Assembly (NCBI RefSeq): GCF_000170795.1
Contig: NZ_ABCM01000021.1
Coordinates: 1-64,000, forward strand
Reading direction: 5' to 3'
Origin: Pedobacter sp. BAL39
Lineage (GTDB): Bacteria; Bacteroidota; Bacteroidia; Sphingobacteriales; Sphingobacteriaceae
DNA: 64,000 bases
How positions within the stretch are numbered: the first letter of the stretch is position 1; each line of letters begins with the position of its first letter. Below are positions 9,989 to 18,956 of this stretch, one piece after another. A model generated the notes under the pieces. That model made no database searches. It saw nothing but the letters and a program-made list of their open reading frames with translations, and had not been told where the DNA came from. A program made the translations under genes and the position numbers.

Positions 9989-10792
9989 TTATATAATTGC
10001 TGTACTTACACCCTCTACTTCAGTCACCAGGCCGTTCTTACGAACAATCTCACGCGCAAGGTTCAGGTAGTTGATGGCTCCCTTACAGTTCGCATCGTGC
10101 ATGATGACAGAAACACCATAACTCGGTGCCTCACTTAAACGGGTATTCCGCTGAATGATCGTCTCGAACACCAGCTCCTGGAAGTGTGTCTTCACCTCTT
10201 CCACTACCTGGTTGGAAAGACGCAGACGTACGTCATACATCGTCAGCAGAATCCCTTCAATCTCCAGCTCGGTATTTAAACGGTTCTGAACGATTTTAAT
10301 TGTATTCAGCAACTTGCCCAGACCTTCCAATGCGAAGTATTCACACTGCACAGGAATGATCACTGAATCTGCAGCAGTAAGTGCATTGATCGTAATTAAA
10401 CCCAATGATGGAGAGCAGTCGATAATGATGAAGTCGTACTGGTCCTTGATTTTCTCAAGAACAGCCTTCATCTTATATTCCCTGTTGGTCAGGTTGATCA
10501 TCTCAATCTCGGCACCTACCAGGTCAATGTGAGCCGGCAGCAGGTCGAGGTTGGGAGTTTCTGTTTTTTGAATCGCATCTGTAGGCTCGATGTCATTGAT
10601 GATACATTCATAGATGCTGTTTTTGATACTTCTCGGATCAAAGCCGATACCAGAAGTAGAGTTGGCCTGAGGGTCTGCGTCAACCAATAATGTTCTGTAT
10701 TCCAGTACGGCTAAACTTGCGGCTAAGTTGATGGATGAAGTAGTTTTTCCTACACCACCCTTTTGATTTGCCAATGCAATAATTTTACTCAT
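9989..10792 (-). CDS. parA: Chromosome-partitioning ATPase ParA (Soj)
   Basis: Walker-type ATPase that drives ParB-parS complexes along the nucleoid. The deviant Walker A motif KGGVGKTT lies at residues 11-18, with Walker B-like DFIIIDCSPSLG further on and the conserved LLVDADPQANST segment. It is 267 residues long with no N-terminal DNA-binding extension, as in chromosomal Soj proteins. It is the first gene of the operon parA-parB-DUF5683-dapB-lepB and is divergent from the FMN reductase gene across a 182-nt gap. Confidence 0.97.
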   Translation of the reverse strand: MSKIIALANQKGGVGKTTSSINLAASLAVLEYRTLLVDADPQANSTSGIGFDPRSIKNSIYECIINDIEPTDAIQKTETPNLDLLPAHIDLVGAEIEMINLTNREYKMKAVLEKIKDQYDFIIIDCSPSLGLITINALTAADSVIIPVQCEYFALEGLGKLLNTIKIVQNRLNTELEIEGILLTMYDVRLRLSNQVVEEVKTHFQELVFETIIQRNTRLSEAPSYGVSVIMHDANCKGAINYLNLAREIVRKNGLVTEVEGVSTAII

Positions 10793-10840
10793 TTATCTTT
10801 TTAATAATTACCAATTATTTACTGAAGGCTTGTTATTTAC

Positions 10841-10872
10841 TTGAATTAAGTCTATAAAAAATGCTATTTTTG
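10841..10872 (+). promoter_or_regulatory. Putative Bacteroidota-type promoter for the FMN reductase gene
   Basis: A TTG (10841-10843) is followed after 21 nt by TATTTTTG (10865-10872), which matches the TAnnTTTG -7 consensus. Transcription would start near 10880 and leave a leader of about 95 nt before the ATG at 10975. Confidence 0.5.
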
Positions 10873-10974
10873 TATTGTTTTGGCACATTTTAAGGATTAG
10901 CTAAGATACAAACAATTTGACACATAAGGCATATAGCGCATAAGTGTTTTACACATCTTATTAACAATTTTTCG

Positions 10975-11496
10975 ATGGTAACGATCATATCAGGCACCAA
11001 CAGGCCTGGCAGCAATACACTGAAAGTAGCAAAGTATTATCAGAAGATGCTGGCTCAAAAAGGTTTACAAACCAACCTACTCAACCTGGAGGACCTACCT
11101 GATCAGTTGATCAGCTCTGATTTATATGGAAAAAGAAGCGCTGAATTCAGACCTGTACAGGAAATGATCACTGCTTCGGAAAAGTTCCTGTTTATCATCC
11201 CGGAATACAATGGAAGCTTCCCCGGAGTACTCAAAACATTCATCGATGCCTGTCTTTTTCCGGAAAGTTTTTACGATAAAAAAGCCTGCCTCGTGGGGAT
11301 CTCTTCAGGGAAATACGGAAACATCAGGGGCATCGATCATTTCGGTGGCGTATGCAGTTACCTGCACCTTCATGTCATGCCACTCAGGATCCATGTTCCA
11401 GCAATAAAAACGGAACTGGATGAAAATGGCGACTTTTTTAAGGAAGACACCCTCAAGTTCAGTCAGGAGCAGATTGATAAATTCATCAGCTTCTAA
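10975..11496 (+). CDS. NADPH-dependent FMN reductase family protein
   Basis: Flavodoxin-like oxidoreductase using FMN and NAD(P)H. The phosphate-binding loop SGTNRPGSNTLKVA lies at residues 5-18 and the flavin-ring contact PEYNGSFPGVLKTFIDA near residues 75-91, both diagnostic of the family. Length (173 residues) is standard. The gene converges on and overlaps by 4 nt the stop of the minus-strand gene 11493-11942. The physiological electron acceptor is unknown; azo/quinone/chromate reductase labels for this family should not be assumed. Confidence 0.9.
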   Translation: MVTIISGTNRPGSNTLKVAKYYQKMLAQKGLQTNLLNLEDLPDQLISSDLYGKRSAEFRPVQEMITASEKFLFIIPEYNGSFPGVLKTFIDACLFPESFYDKKACLVGISSGKYGNIRGIDHFGGVCSYLHLHVMPLRIHVPAIKTELDENGDFFKEDTLKFSQEQIDKFISF

Positions 11497-11942
11497 ACCC
11501 CGAAGCTCATCCAGTTTTTCCCTTCATTACCGAAGACAAAATATCCCGGATACAACATTTCAGCGATGTCTTCTACCAGCACAACCAAATCTTCGGCGCT
11601 TGTTGCAGACTGGTCGTCCAGGATGTATAAACGGTTGTACTCCACTGCGGGCCATTCCGACTGCATCATCGCAGGTACCAACCCCATCAGGTCCAGCATA
11701 CTGCGTTGCGGCTCAAAATAAATAACCACCCGTGCCTGTGAAGGATTTTCCTCCAGCACCCCACCGGCAAAGTTGATGAACTCCTCCAGCGTAGTATTTA
11801 ATCGGTTATCGCTGTCCATACAGGCTACCGGTACCTTGTCCATAAACTTAATCTTATGCTGAATGATCTCCAGCCGGTCCCGAAGTTCTTCGGTCTGCTC
11901 CCCCTCTTCCAGTTTATTTATCACCCCGTTTAAAAAAGACAT
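11493..11942 (-). CDS. Small cytoplasmic protein, weakly like a helical-backbone metal-receptor (BtuF-type) half
   Basis: Function not recognised with confidence. The 149-residue, acidic protein has no signal peptide or membrane segment. The pattern LRDRLEIIQHKIKFMDKVPVACMDSD followed by FINFAGGVLEENPSQARVVIYFEP and a PAVEYNRLYILDD stretch resembles the second half of cobalamin/siderophore-binding proteins (linker helix, then P-V-A-C strand, AGG turn, VIxxxP strand). The first lobe is missing, so this would be a stand-alone half domain in the cytoplasm. It is divergent from the peptide-binding lipoprotein gene with about 45 nt between start codons. Confidence 0.6.
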   Translation of the reverse strand: MSFLNGVINKLEEGEQTEELRDRLEIIQHKIKFMDKVPVACMDSDNRLNTTLEEFINFAGGVLEENPSQARVVIYFEPQRSMLDLMGLVPAMMQSEWPAVEYNRLYILDDQSATSAEDLVVLVEDIAEMLYPGYFVFGNEGKNWMSFGV

Positions 11943-11987
11943 ATCGATTTATTTATTAATTTGTGCAAAAATACTATTCCTACGCCG

Positions 11988-13619
11988 ATGCGTCATATGA
12001 TCACCAACATTTTTTGCGGATTATTACTGCTGTCTGCCCTCTCCTGCGGCAACAACAATACAGATGCAACGAAAAAAGTATTCAACATCAACCTTGATCA
12101 GAACCTCACCTCCCTGGATCCCGCATTTGCAAGAAACCAGAATGCGCTGTGGATGATCAACCAGATCTTCAATGGTCTTGTACAGATCGACAGCAACCTC
12201 AACAGCGTGCCCTGCATCGCGAAGTCCTGGAAAGTTTCCGACGATGGCCTTCACTATACTTTCCAGCTGAGGAATGATGTTTTCTTTCATGATGATCCTA
12301 TCTTCAAAAACGGCAAAGGCAGAAAGGTAGTCGCGTCCGACTTCACCTACAGCTTTTACCGGCTGATAGATCCTAAGGTGGCTTCTTCGGGAGGATGGAT
12401 CTTCGCCGACAAAGTAAAGGACATCCATAACTTCAAAGCCCTCAACGACTCTACTTTCCAGATCACCCTGATTAAACCTTTCCCCGCTTTTATCAACCTG
12501 CTGGCCGCACAGTACTGCTCCGTGGTCCCTGAGGAAGTTGTGGAACACTATGGAAAAGACTTCCGCAGCCATCCTATAGGAACAGGCCCCTTCAAATTCC
12601 GCTACTGGAAAGAGGATGAAATCCTGGTATTGCTCAAAAATGAACATTACTGGGAAAAACAAGTCAACCAGCGGCTCCCATTCCTGGATGCTGTAAAAGT
12701 GAGTTTCATCAGCGACAAGCAAAGTGCCTTCATGAACTTCCTCAAAAAGGAACTCGACTTTTTTGACAAGGCCGACGGCAGCTACCGTGATGACATCCTG
12801 ACGAAAAGCGGCAAGATCACCAGCAAATATAAAGGCCAGTTTCAGATCAGAAAAGGCCCTTACCTCTGTACTGAATATATCGGCATCCTGGTGGACACGA
12901 CAAAGGATATCGTCAAACACTCTCCATTAAGGATCAAAAAAGTACGTCAGGCGATCAACTATGCCATCGACAGGCCTAAGCTGATCAAATACCTCCGCAA
13001 CAGCATCGGTGTGCCTGCAACGGCTGGATTTGTTCCCCTGGGGATGCCTGGCTTCGACAGCACCGCCGTAAAAGGATACCATTACAACCCCGAAAAAGCT
13101 GAAAAACTCCTTGCCGAGGCCGGCTTTCCCAACGGCAAAAACATGCCCGAGATTACCCTGAGCACCTCCACCACCTACAAAGACCTCATTGAATTTGTGC
13201 AAAGTGAACTCCATGCGGTAGGGATCAATGCGAAAGTCGATGTGAGCCCCAATGCCAGCCTGCGAGATATGATGTCCAAAAATGCAGTGAACTTCTTCAG
13301 GGGCTCCTGGATTGCCGATTACCCGGATGCGGAAAATTACCTTGCTGTATTTTACTCCCACAATAAGGTGCCCAATGGGCCAAACTATACGGGATACTTC
13401 AATGCCGACTTTGACCGTCTATTTGAAAAAAGCTATTATGAAAGTGATGCGAAGAAACGCTTCCTGCTATATCAGGAAATGGATAGGATGGTGATCGAAC
13501 ATGCCAACATGGTGCCACTCTACTACGACCAATCGCTCATCATGACGCAAAATAACATCAGTGGTTATCAGATGAATGCGCAGAATCTGATGATACTGAA
13601 AACGGTAATAAAGCGATAG
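11988..13619 (+). CDS. Peptide-type ABC transporter substrate-binding lipoprotein (SBP family 5)
   Basis: Extracytoplasmic binding protein of the OppA/DppA type. I prefer the ATG at 11988 over an in-frame TTG at 11961 because it places a short signal (ITNIFCGLLLLSALSC) at the N-terminus with a lipid-anchored Cys. Family hallmarks include LTSLDPAFARNQNALWMINQIFNGL near the N-terminus, the signature VVASDFTYSFYRLIDP, and late segments for ligand closure (VRQAINYAIDRPKLI, FFRGSWIADYPDAENYL). About 543 residues is the normal size. No permease or ATPase genes are adjacent, so its transporter is encoded elsewhere. Confidence 0.92.
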   Translation: MRHMITNIFCGLLLLSALSCGNNNTDATKKVFNINLDQNLTSLDPAFARNQNALWMINQIFNGLVQIDSNLNSVPCIAKSWKVSDDGLHYTFQLRNDVFFHDDPIFKNGKGRKVVASDFTYSFYRLIDPKVASSGGWIFADKVKDIHNFKALNDSTFQITLIKPFPAFINLLAAQYCSVVPEEVVEHYGKDFRSHPIGTGPFKFRYWKEDEILVLLKNEHYWEKQVNQRLPFLDAVKVSFISDKQSAFMNFLKKELDFFDKADGSYRDDILTKSGKITSKYKGQFQIRKGPYLCTEYIGILVDTTKDIVKHSPLRIKKVRQAINYAIDRPKLIKYLRNSIGVPATAGFVPLGMPGFDSTAVKGYHYNPEKAEKLLAEAGFPNGKNMPEITLSTSTTYKDLIEFVQSELHAVGINAKVDVSPNASLRDMMSKNAVNFFRGSWIADYPDAENYLAVFYSHNKVPNGPNYTGYFNADFDRLFEKSYYESDAKKRFLLYQEMDRMVIEHANMVPLYYDQSLIMTQNNISGYQMNAQNLMILKTVIKR

Positions 13620-13634
13620 CGCTTCGGTCATGTA

Positions 13635-13712
13635 TAAAAAACAGCTTGTATTTTTCGTCCTCAAATCTTTGAAGGAAAGATGCATGTCCTCAAAACACAA
13701 GCTGTTTTTTTT
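13635..13712. terminator. Long hairpin, probable bidirectional terminator
   Basis: The arms 13635-13649 and 13697-13712 are perfectly complementary (AAAAACAGCTTGT with ACAAGCTGTTTTT) and end in T runs on both strands. The 47-nt loop holds a second small hairpin (TCCTCAAA with TTTGAAGGA). It lies 16 nt after the plus-strand binding-protein gene and faces the 3' end of the minus-strand outer-membrane protein gene. Confidence 0.75.
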
Positions 13713-13713
13713 C

Positions 13714-13739
13714 GCCAACCTATCCGCGCCAACCTATCC
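13714..13739. repeat. Two direct copies of GCCAACCTATCC
   Basis: A 12-bp unit occurs at 13714-13725 and 13728-13739, two bases apart, just beyond the long hairpin. The rest of the gap to 13914 holds nothing else recognisable. Confidence 0.6.
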
Positions 13740-13913
13740 AAAGGGAAGGATTATTGAAGACCTAACCACTGGTTGATTTATATTTTAGTAGAATTGCCAG
13801 GATATCTTACAGGCAAATCAAATCCGGATCAGATTATTCCGGATCTCTTTCCAATTCTTTGCTGAAAGCTCTTTTATGGTTCAAGGGTATATATTGATCT
13901 GGTCATTACTGGT

Positions 13914-16349
13914 TTACTTATTCTGATTTTCCTGTTGCAGACCACCGCCCATCTGCCCTTCTTCTTTTTTAAGGTCATCATTTTTCACTCCTTTTTTAGG
14001 TGCGGTGAACTTCAGCTTTCCAAATTTGTAGCTGAAGTTGATGCCAAATGAACGCAATGGGTAGTGGATGTTGGTCGTCTGAAGGGAATTACTGGTCCTG
14101 TTTTCCGTCTTGATGACCAGGTCACGATTGAATGGGTTCAGCACATTCAGTCCCACCGTGGCAGTCTTTTTCCAGATTTCCTTTTTTACGGCACCGCCAT
14201 AGAAATACATGGCGTCTGTCTTACCCTGGAAGGTACGTTTTGGCGAATTGATCACCCCCCAGATCTCCGTGTTCCATCCGCCGGGTAAAGCATATGCAGA
14301 GCGCATGAATGCCGTGTAGTTCAGCAGCGTTCCGGTCTGGATGTTATTTGCAGCATTGTTGATTTCGTAGGTATTCAGGCCGATGTTGGCCATCAGCGTC
14401 CATTTAGGCTTAGGATTATAGGTTCCAAAAAGGTTCATTCCATAAGATTCACTCCTGCCGACGTTGATATAGCTGGTCAGGAAACGCTGTGCATCAGTTG
14501 TCGCATCGCTCGCGATTGGCATAACCGCACTCTCAATGATGTCGTTGGTACGCCTGTAAAAAACAGAAGCATTGATCATGGAACCTTTGATGAAAGTGGA
14601 ATAACCAAACTCTACATTGTCGCTGAGCTCCGGATTCAGGTCAGGGTTACCCTGACTGACATTGAACTGGTCGCTTTTATTCTCGAAAGGGTTCAGGTAG
14701 GACAAACTTGGACGTTGGATCCTCCTGTTGTAACTTAACTTTAGAGATCCTCCTCCTTTCAGGGCTTGCGACACGATCATACTCGGGAAGAGGTTGAAGT
14801 AATCGTTGCTGAATTTCTGAGCACTGCCCGACAACCAATTGATTTTAGTGTACTCCGCGCGGACACCAGCCTTCGCTGTAATCTTTTTTGTCAGCTTAAA
14901 CCCAAGAACACCATAAGCGGACGCTACGTTCTGGTCGTAGTCAAAATCCTGAAGCGACTCATCGTAGTCGCTGATGATGTTCCTGAAAATCCCCTTCGCA
15001 CCCGTTTCCAGCGTAGTATTTTTTGTGATCGGGTATACGTAATCAGTTTGCAGCGTATACTCATTGTTTTTACCGGTATTGTTGCCCAGTACGAGCACAT
15101 CCGGAACACCTTCCGTAATCAGCCTGTTGCTGAAATCACTGCCGTTCCTGCCGGACGAAAGCTGTGCCGACACACTGAACTCCTCACCTTCTTTTTTAGT
15201 GGTTTTACGGTAGTCGACGTTCCAGTCGACATTATTAAAGCTCATGTCCATATCCCTGATGTTCTGCGACATCAGCTGGTCGACCAACACATTGGAACTT
15301 CCAGGGCCGCCATTGGAGAAACGGTTATACTTTACCGTCGTGCTGATGTTGTTGTAGTTATTAAAATCATAATCCAATCCGGCGCTGCCATTATAGCCCA
15401 AACGCGACCACTTTGAAAATCCATCCTGGGTAACGGTTCTCGTCACGCCGTTGATGGTTGCACTGTTGAAAGAAAGTACATTGGAATTCTGAGGATAGGC
15501 GTGGTTCACACCAAGGCTTGTATTGACGGAAAGCCTCCCGGTTTTGGCATTCAGGCTGAAAGCCCCGTTATTAGAACGTGTACCCGCTGAGGTATTGACA
15601 CTTCCACTGACCCCTTCTGCTGATTTCTTTTTGGTAATGATATTGATGATCCCTCCGGAGCCCTCAGCGTCGTATTTTGCTGATGGGTTAGTGATCACTT
15701 CTACACTTTTGATCTGCTCAGCAGGAATCATCTTCAATGCATCTGCAACGCTGTTCGCCATGGTACCTGAGGGTTTTCCATTGATGAGTACCCGCACTGC
15801 ACTGCCCCTCATCTGCAGGTTTCCTTCTACATCGACAGACAACATGGGCACCTTACGCATCACATCCGTAGCATCTCCACCAGCATTGGTAATGTCTTGC
15901 TCCGCGTTGTACACCAGCTTGTCTACCTTATTTTCAATCAGGGCTTTTTGTCCGCTGATCTCCACCTCTTTCAGGTTACTTGACGTTGGCGATAGGTAGA
16001 TGGTACCCAGGTTCAGGTCTGGCTTCTCAGGGGTTGTCGTTACCGGCAGCACCTTCGTTTTGTAACCCATAAAACCAACGGACAGCTGATAAGCCGCCGG
16101 TGTAACATTCGATAGGTTAACCTTTCCCTTTTCGTCAGACACGGCACCGTTGACAGACTTGCTGTCTTTTACTTTTATCAGGGAAACCGTCGCATAGTCG
16201 ACCGGCTTTTTAGTTACCGAATCCAGGATCAAGGCGGTGATCCGTCCGGGCACCACCTTCTTCGCGGTGCCACCCATCATTGGAAACTGAGCGTTAGCTC
16301 CGTTAAACAATAACAGGCCAATAAAAAATAGTAGTAGTCTTCTCATCAC
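13914..16349 (-). CDS. TonB-dependent-receptor-like outer-membrane beta-barrel protein
   Basis: Outer-membrane barrel of the Bacteroidota family with an N-terminal carboxypeptidase-regulatory-like domain (residues about 35-110: GRITALILDSVTKKPVDYATVSL ... GFMGYKTK). A plug domain follows (NVEEISG-type strand, then VDKLVYN, SVEVITNPSAKYDAEGSGGIINIITKKK), and then a barrel of the OMP_b-brl_3 kind. It has a signal peptide and 811 residues, shorter than SusC. It may serve ligand uptake or surface remodelling rather than classical SusC-type import; no SusD gene accompanies it. It is the last gene of a minus-strand run with GH3, GH29 and a sialidase-like gene. Confidence 0.88.
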   Translation of the reverse strand: MMRRLLLFFIGLLLFNGANAQFPMMGGTAKKVVPGRITALILDSVTKKPVDYATVSLIKVKDSKSVNGAVSDEKGKVNLSNVTPAAYQLSVGFMGYKTKVLPVTTTPEKPDLNLGTIYLSPTSSNLKEVEISGQKALIENKVDKLVYNAEQDITNAGGDATDVMRKVPMLSVDVEGNLQMRGSAVRVLINGKPSGTMANSVADALKMIPAEQIKSVEVITNPSAKYDAEGSGGIINIITKKKSAEGVSGSVNTSAGTRSNNGAFSLNAKTGRLSVNTSLGVNHAYPQNSNVLSFNSATINGVTRTVTQDGFSKWSRLGYNGSAGLDYDFNNYNNISTTVKYNRFSNGGPGSSNVLVDQLMSQNIRDMDMSFNNVDWNVDYRKTTKKEGEEFSVSAQLSSGRNGSDFSNRLITEGVPDVLVLGNNTGKNNEYTLQTDYVYPITKNTTLETGAKGIFRNIISDYDESLQDFDYDQNVASAYGVLGFKLTKKITAKAGVRAEYTKINWLSGSAQKFSNDYFNLFPSMIVSQALKGGGSLKLSYNRRIQRPSLSYLNPFENKSDQFNVSQGNPDLNPELSDNVEFGYSTFIKGSMINASVFYRRTNDIIESAVMPIASDATTDAQRFLTSYINVGRSESYGMNLFGTYNPKPKWTLMANIGLNTYEINNAANNIQTGTLLNYTAFMRSAYALPGGWNTEIWGVINSPKRTFQGKTDAMYFYGGAVKKEIWKKTATVGLNVLNPFNRDLVIKTENRTSNSLQTTNIHYPLRSFGINFSYKFGKLKFTAPKKGVKNDDLKKEEGQMGGGLQQENQNK

Positions 16350-16377
16350 AAATTCATTTGATCAATTAGTCGGCGAA

Positions 16378-16404
16378 AGGTAGGCTTTGTTACAAAACCT
16401 ACCT
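16378..16404. promoter_or_regulatory. Inverted repeat before the outer-membrane barrel gene
   Basis: Two 13-nt arms (AGGTAGGCTTTGT and ACAAAACCTACCT) are complementary except for one position and are separated by one base. They lie 29 nt upstream of the start at 16349. The tight dyad is better suited to a dimeric repressor or activator site than to a terminator, since no T run follows. Confidence 0.45.
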
Positions 16405-16473
16405 ATACACTTTAGACCTCTTACCTCATTATGACGGTGAACGGCGACTATAAACCGGTAAGTTTCCCTGAAC

Positions 16474-18855
16474 TTATTGTACGGAGAACACTTTCTTTAA
16501 CCGGATGTCACTGGATGATGCCCCAACCATCAGGCTGAAATCTCCTGGTTCCACCTGCCATTCCATTTGCTGGTTCATCAGCTGTAGATCTTCCGCGCTG
16601 AGCTCAAAGGACAGTTGCTGCTGTTGCCCGCTTTTTAGTGACAGCCTCCTGAACTGCTTCAGCTGCTGCATCGGTGTCACCACTGAGCTCTGCTCATCAC
16701 GCAGGTATAGCTGCACTACCTCGTCGCCATCTCGGCTGCCTGTGTTTTTCAGATCAAAAGTTACCTGCACGCGCACATCTTTTCCGCGTCCTGAAACATT
16801 GGTCTTCAGATTGCTGTATTCAAAAGTGCTGTAGCTCAGGCCGTACCCGAAGCTATACAGCGGCTGCTCATCCAGCTCCACATAGTTATGTGGTAGTGGC
16901 CTTTTCTTGTTATAATATACTGGAAGCTGCCCTACTGATTTAGGCACGGAAACCGATAAACGTCCTGCAGGATTGTAATCTCCAAAGAGCACATCGGCAA
17001 TGGCATTGCCACCTTCCTGCCCCGGGTACCAGGCGTCCACCATCGCTGCCACATTTTCGGCAGCCCAGTTCAGGGTCAACGGCCTTCCTTTGATCAGTAC
17101 CACCACTACGGGCGTTCCTGTCTTTACTACGGCACGCAGCAACTCCATTTGCCTTCCCATCAGGTCCAGTGTGGAGCGGTCAAACCCCTCTCCACTTTCC
17201 ATGTCACTCACCGCTACCGCTGAAGCCTTCACTTCCGCAGCACCCGTATTCTGATATTCAGTTTTGAAGTCCCGCGCACTTGATCCGCCCAAAACGACAA
17301 TTGCCACATCCGATTTGCTGGCCAGAGCTACCGCAGCGGCAATCCCGGCACTTGCCGTATCCCTGATGGCACAGCCCTTCTGATAAAAAACACCCGTTTC
17401 CTTGGACACCTTTGCACGGATACCATTCAATACGGTAATCACTTTCCCATCTGCCTGCGGAGCGGTATAGTCGCCCAGCTGGTTGTACACATTGTCGGCA
17501 TTGGGGCCGATCACGGCGATGTTTTTCAAAGCCTTACTCAATGGAAGGATGTTCTTTTCATTTTTCAGCAATACGACCGACTCCTGTGCTACTTTCCTGG
17601 CCAATGTTACATGTTTGGCATTCATCACTTGTTTTTCAGCCTGCTTAGGGTTGACATAAGGGTTTTCAAACAGGCCCATGTTGAACTTCAGCCGCAGCAC
17701 CCTTGCCAGTGCAGTATCTACTGTAGCCATCTTCACCAGTCCCCCGTTTACGGCCTTTACCAATGCAGGGCCATAGCCATATCCGCTAAGGTCTGCATCC
17801 AGACCAGCATTCATGGCCAATGCCGCAGCTTCGGTTGCGGAGGAAGCCACATGGTGATTGCCCTCCAATCCGGAGATGCTGTTTAAATCAGACACTACAA
17901 ATCCGTTGAAGCCCCACTGCCCACGCAGAATGTCGGTCAGCAGATAGCGGTTTGAAGAACATGGAATACCATCTACAGAGTTGTAGGCGGTCATGACCGA
18001 CAAGGCTCCCGCCTTTACAGCTGCTTTAAACGGCGGAAGGTAGGATTGAAACAGCTCACGGTTACCAACGGTAACGCTTCCACCATTGTGGCCGCCCTCA
18101 GGCACGCCATAGGCGGTAAAATGTTTTAAGGTGGATAGGATATTCACTCCGCTGCCGATATTCGTTCCCTGAAATCCGGAGACCATGGCTTCCCCCATTC
18201 TGCTGTTCAGTACAGGATCTTCACCATACGTTTCTTCTACTCTCGACCAGCGTGGCTCCCTGGCCAGGTCGAGCACCGGGCCATAACCGATATGTCCGCC
18301 CTGCAGTCTTGTTTCCATTGCGATTGCCGCAGCCATCTCTTTGATCAATGCAGGATCCCAGGTACTGCTCTGTCCTATCGAAGTAGGAAATACGGTAGTA
18401 CCTATGGCCATGTGCCCATGCGGGCATTCCTCAGAAAACAACATCGGGATGCCAAGCCTGGTGTGCTCCATCACATATTTCTGGAGTGCATTGGTGGCCA
18501 TTGCCGACTGCATTGGATTGAGCCCGGTAAGGAGTGTTTTTTTTGTCCATGGGTCGGCCCTTAATGTTGCCCAGAGAAGGCCAGTATGCTGCTCAGCGAC
18601 CGCCTTTTTGAAGGTTTCGCTTGCGGAAATCTGATTGTTGGTTTTGGTATACATGTCCCAGCCGAGTAAGGTAGACAGCTGGCCCACCTTTTCTTCGAGC
18701 GTCATCCGGCCGATCAGGTCCTTTACGCGCTCCTCGGTGGAAAAAGAAGGATTTTTATAAACAGGTTTCTTCTCCGCGGTTTTCTTTTGTGCAAAAGCTG
18801 AAGAGGAGAGACATAAAAAAGCAAGAGCGAGGATATAACTATAAGTACGTTTCAT
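16474..18855 (-). CDS. bglX: Glycoside hydrolase family 3 beta-glucosidase (BglX-like), periplasmic
   Basis: Retaining exo-beta-glycosidase of the periplasm. A signal peptide ends at about residue 23 (AFA-Q). The (beta/alpha)8 domain carries KHFTAYG (244-250) and the nucleophile Asp323 in GFVVSDLNS; an alpha/beta sandwich follows with KNEKNILPLSK, and a C-terminal fibronectin-III-like domain (about 690-793). The 793 residues match BglX. It is placed between an alpha-L-fucosidase and an outer-membrane barrel gene on the same strand, suggesting joint breakdown of a mixed oligosaccharide. Actual sugar specificity (glucose, xylose) cannot be deduced. Confidence 0.94.
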   Translation of the reverse strand: MKRTYSYILALAFLCLSSSAFAQKKTAEKKPVYKNPSFSTEERVKDLIGRMTLEEKVGQLSTLLGWDMYTKTNNQISASETFKKAVAEQHTGLLWATLRADPWTKKTLLTGLNPMQSAMATNALQKYVMEHTRLGIPMLFSEECPHGHMAIGTTVFPTSIGQSSTWDPALIKEMAAAIAMETRLQGGHIGYGPVLDLAREPRWSRVEETYGEDPVLNSRMGEAMVSGFQGTNIGSGVNILSTLKHFTAYGVPEGGHNGGSVTVGNRELFQSYLPPFKAAVKAGALSVMTAYNSVDGIPCSSNRYLLTDILRGQWGFNGFVVSDLNSISGLEGNHHVASSATEAAALAMNAGLDADLSGYGYGPALVKAVNGGLVKMATVDTALARVLRLKFNMGLFENPYVNPKQAEKQVMNAKHVTLARKVAQESVVLLKNEKNILPLSKALKNIAVIGPNADNVYNQLGDYTAPQADGKVITVLNGIRAKVSKETGVFYQKGCAIRDTASAGIAAAVALASKSDVAIVVLGGSSARDFKTEYQNTGAAEVKASAVAVSDMESGEGFDRSTLDLMGRQMELLRAVVKTGTPVVVVLIKGRPLTLNWAAENVAAMVDAWYPGQEGGNAIADVLFGDYNPAGRLSVSVPKSVGQLPVYYNKKRPLPHNYVELDEQPLYSFGYGLSYSTFEYSNLKTNVSGRGKDVRVQVTFDLKNTGSRDGDEVVQLYLRDEQSSVVTPMQQLKQFRRLSLKSGQQQQLSFELSAEDLQLMNQQMEWQVEPGDFSLMVGASSSDIRLKKVFSVQ

Positions 18856-18956
18856 AAAAAAGTATATTCATAAAATAATGAAGACAGGACTACCTGTTGC
18901 AATTGACTACAGCACTACATGCAGTCATGAAAGTAGACTATATGCTGTCGCGTAAA

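Noticed and set aside
9049..10974. Search for a parS site near parA/parB
   Set aside because: No TGTTTCACGTGAAACA-like sequence was found in the operon or its promoter region.
12024..12920. 298-codon minus-strand frame antisense to the peptide-binding lipoprotein
   Set aside because: A long open antisense frame is expected from the GC-skewed codon use of the sense gene; it has no domain and the sense protein is clearly real.
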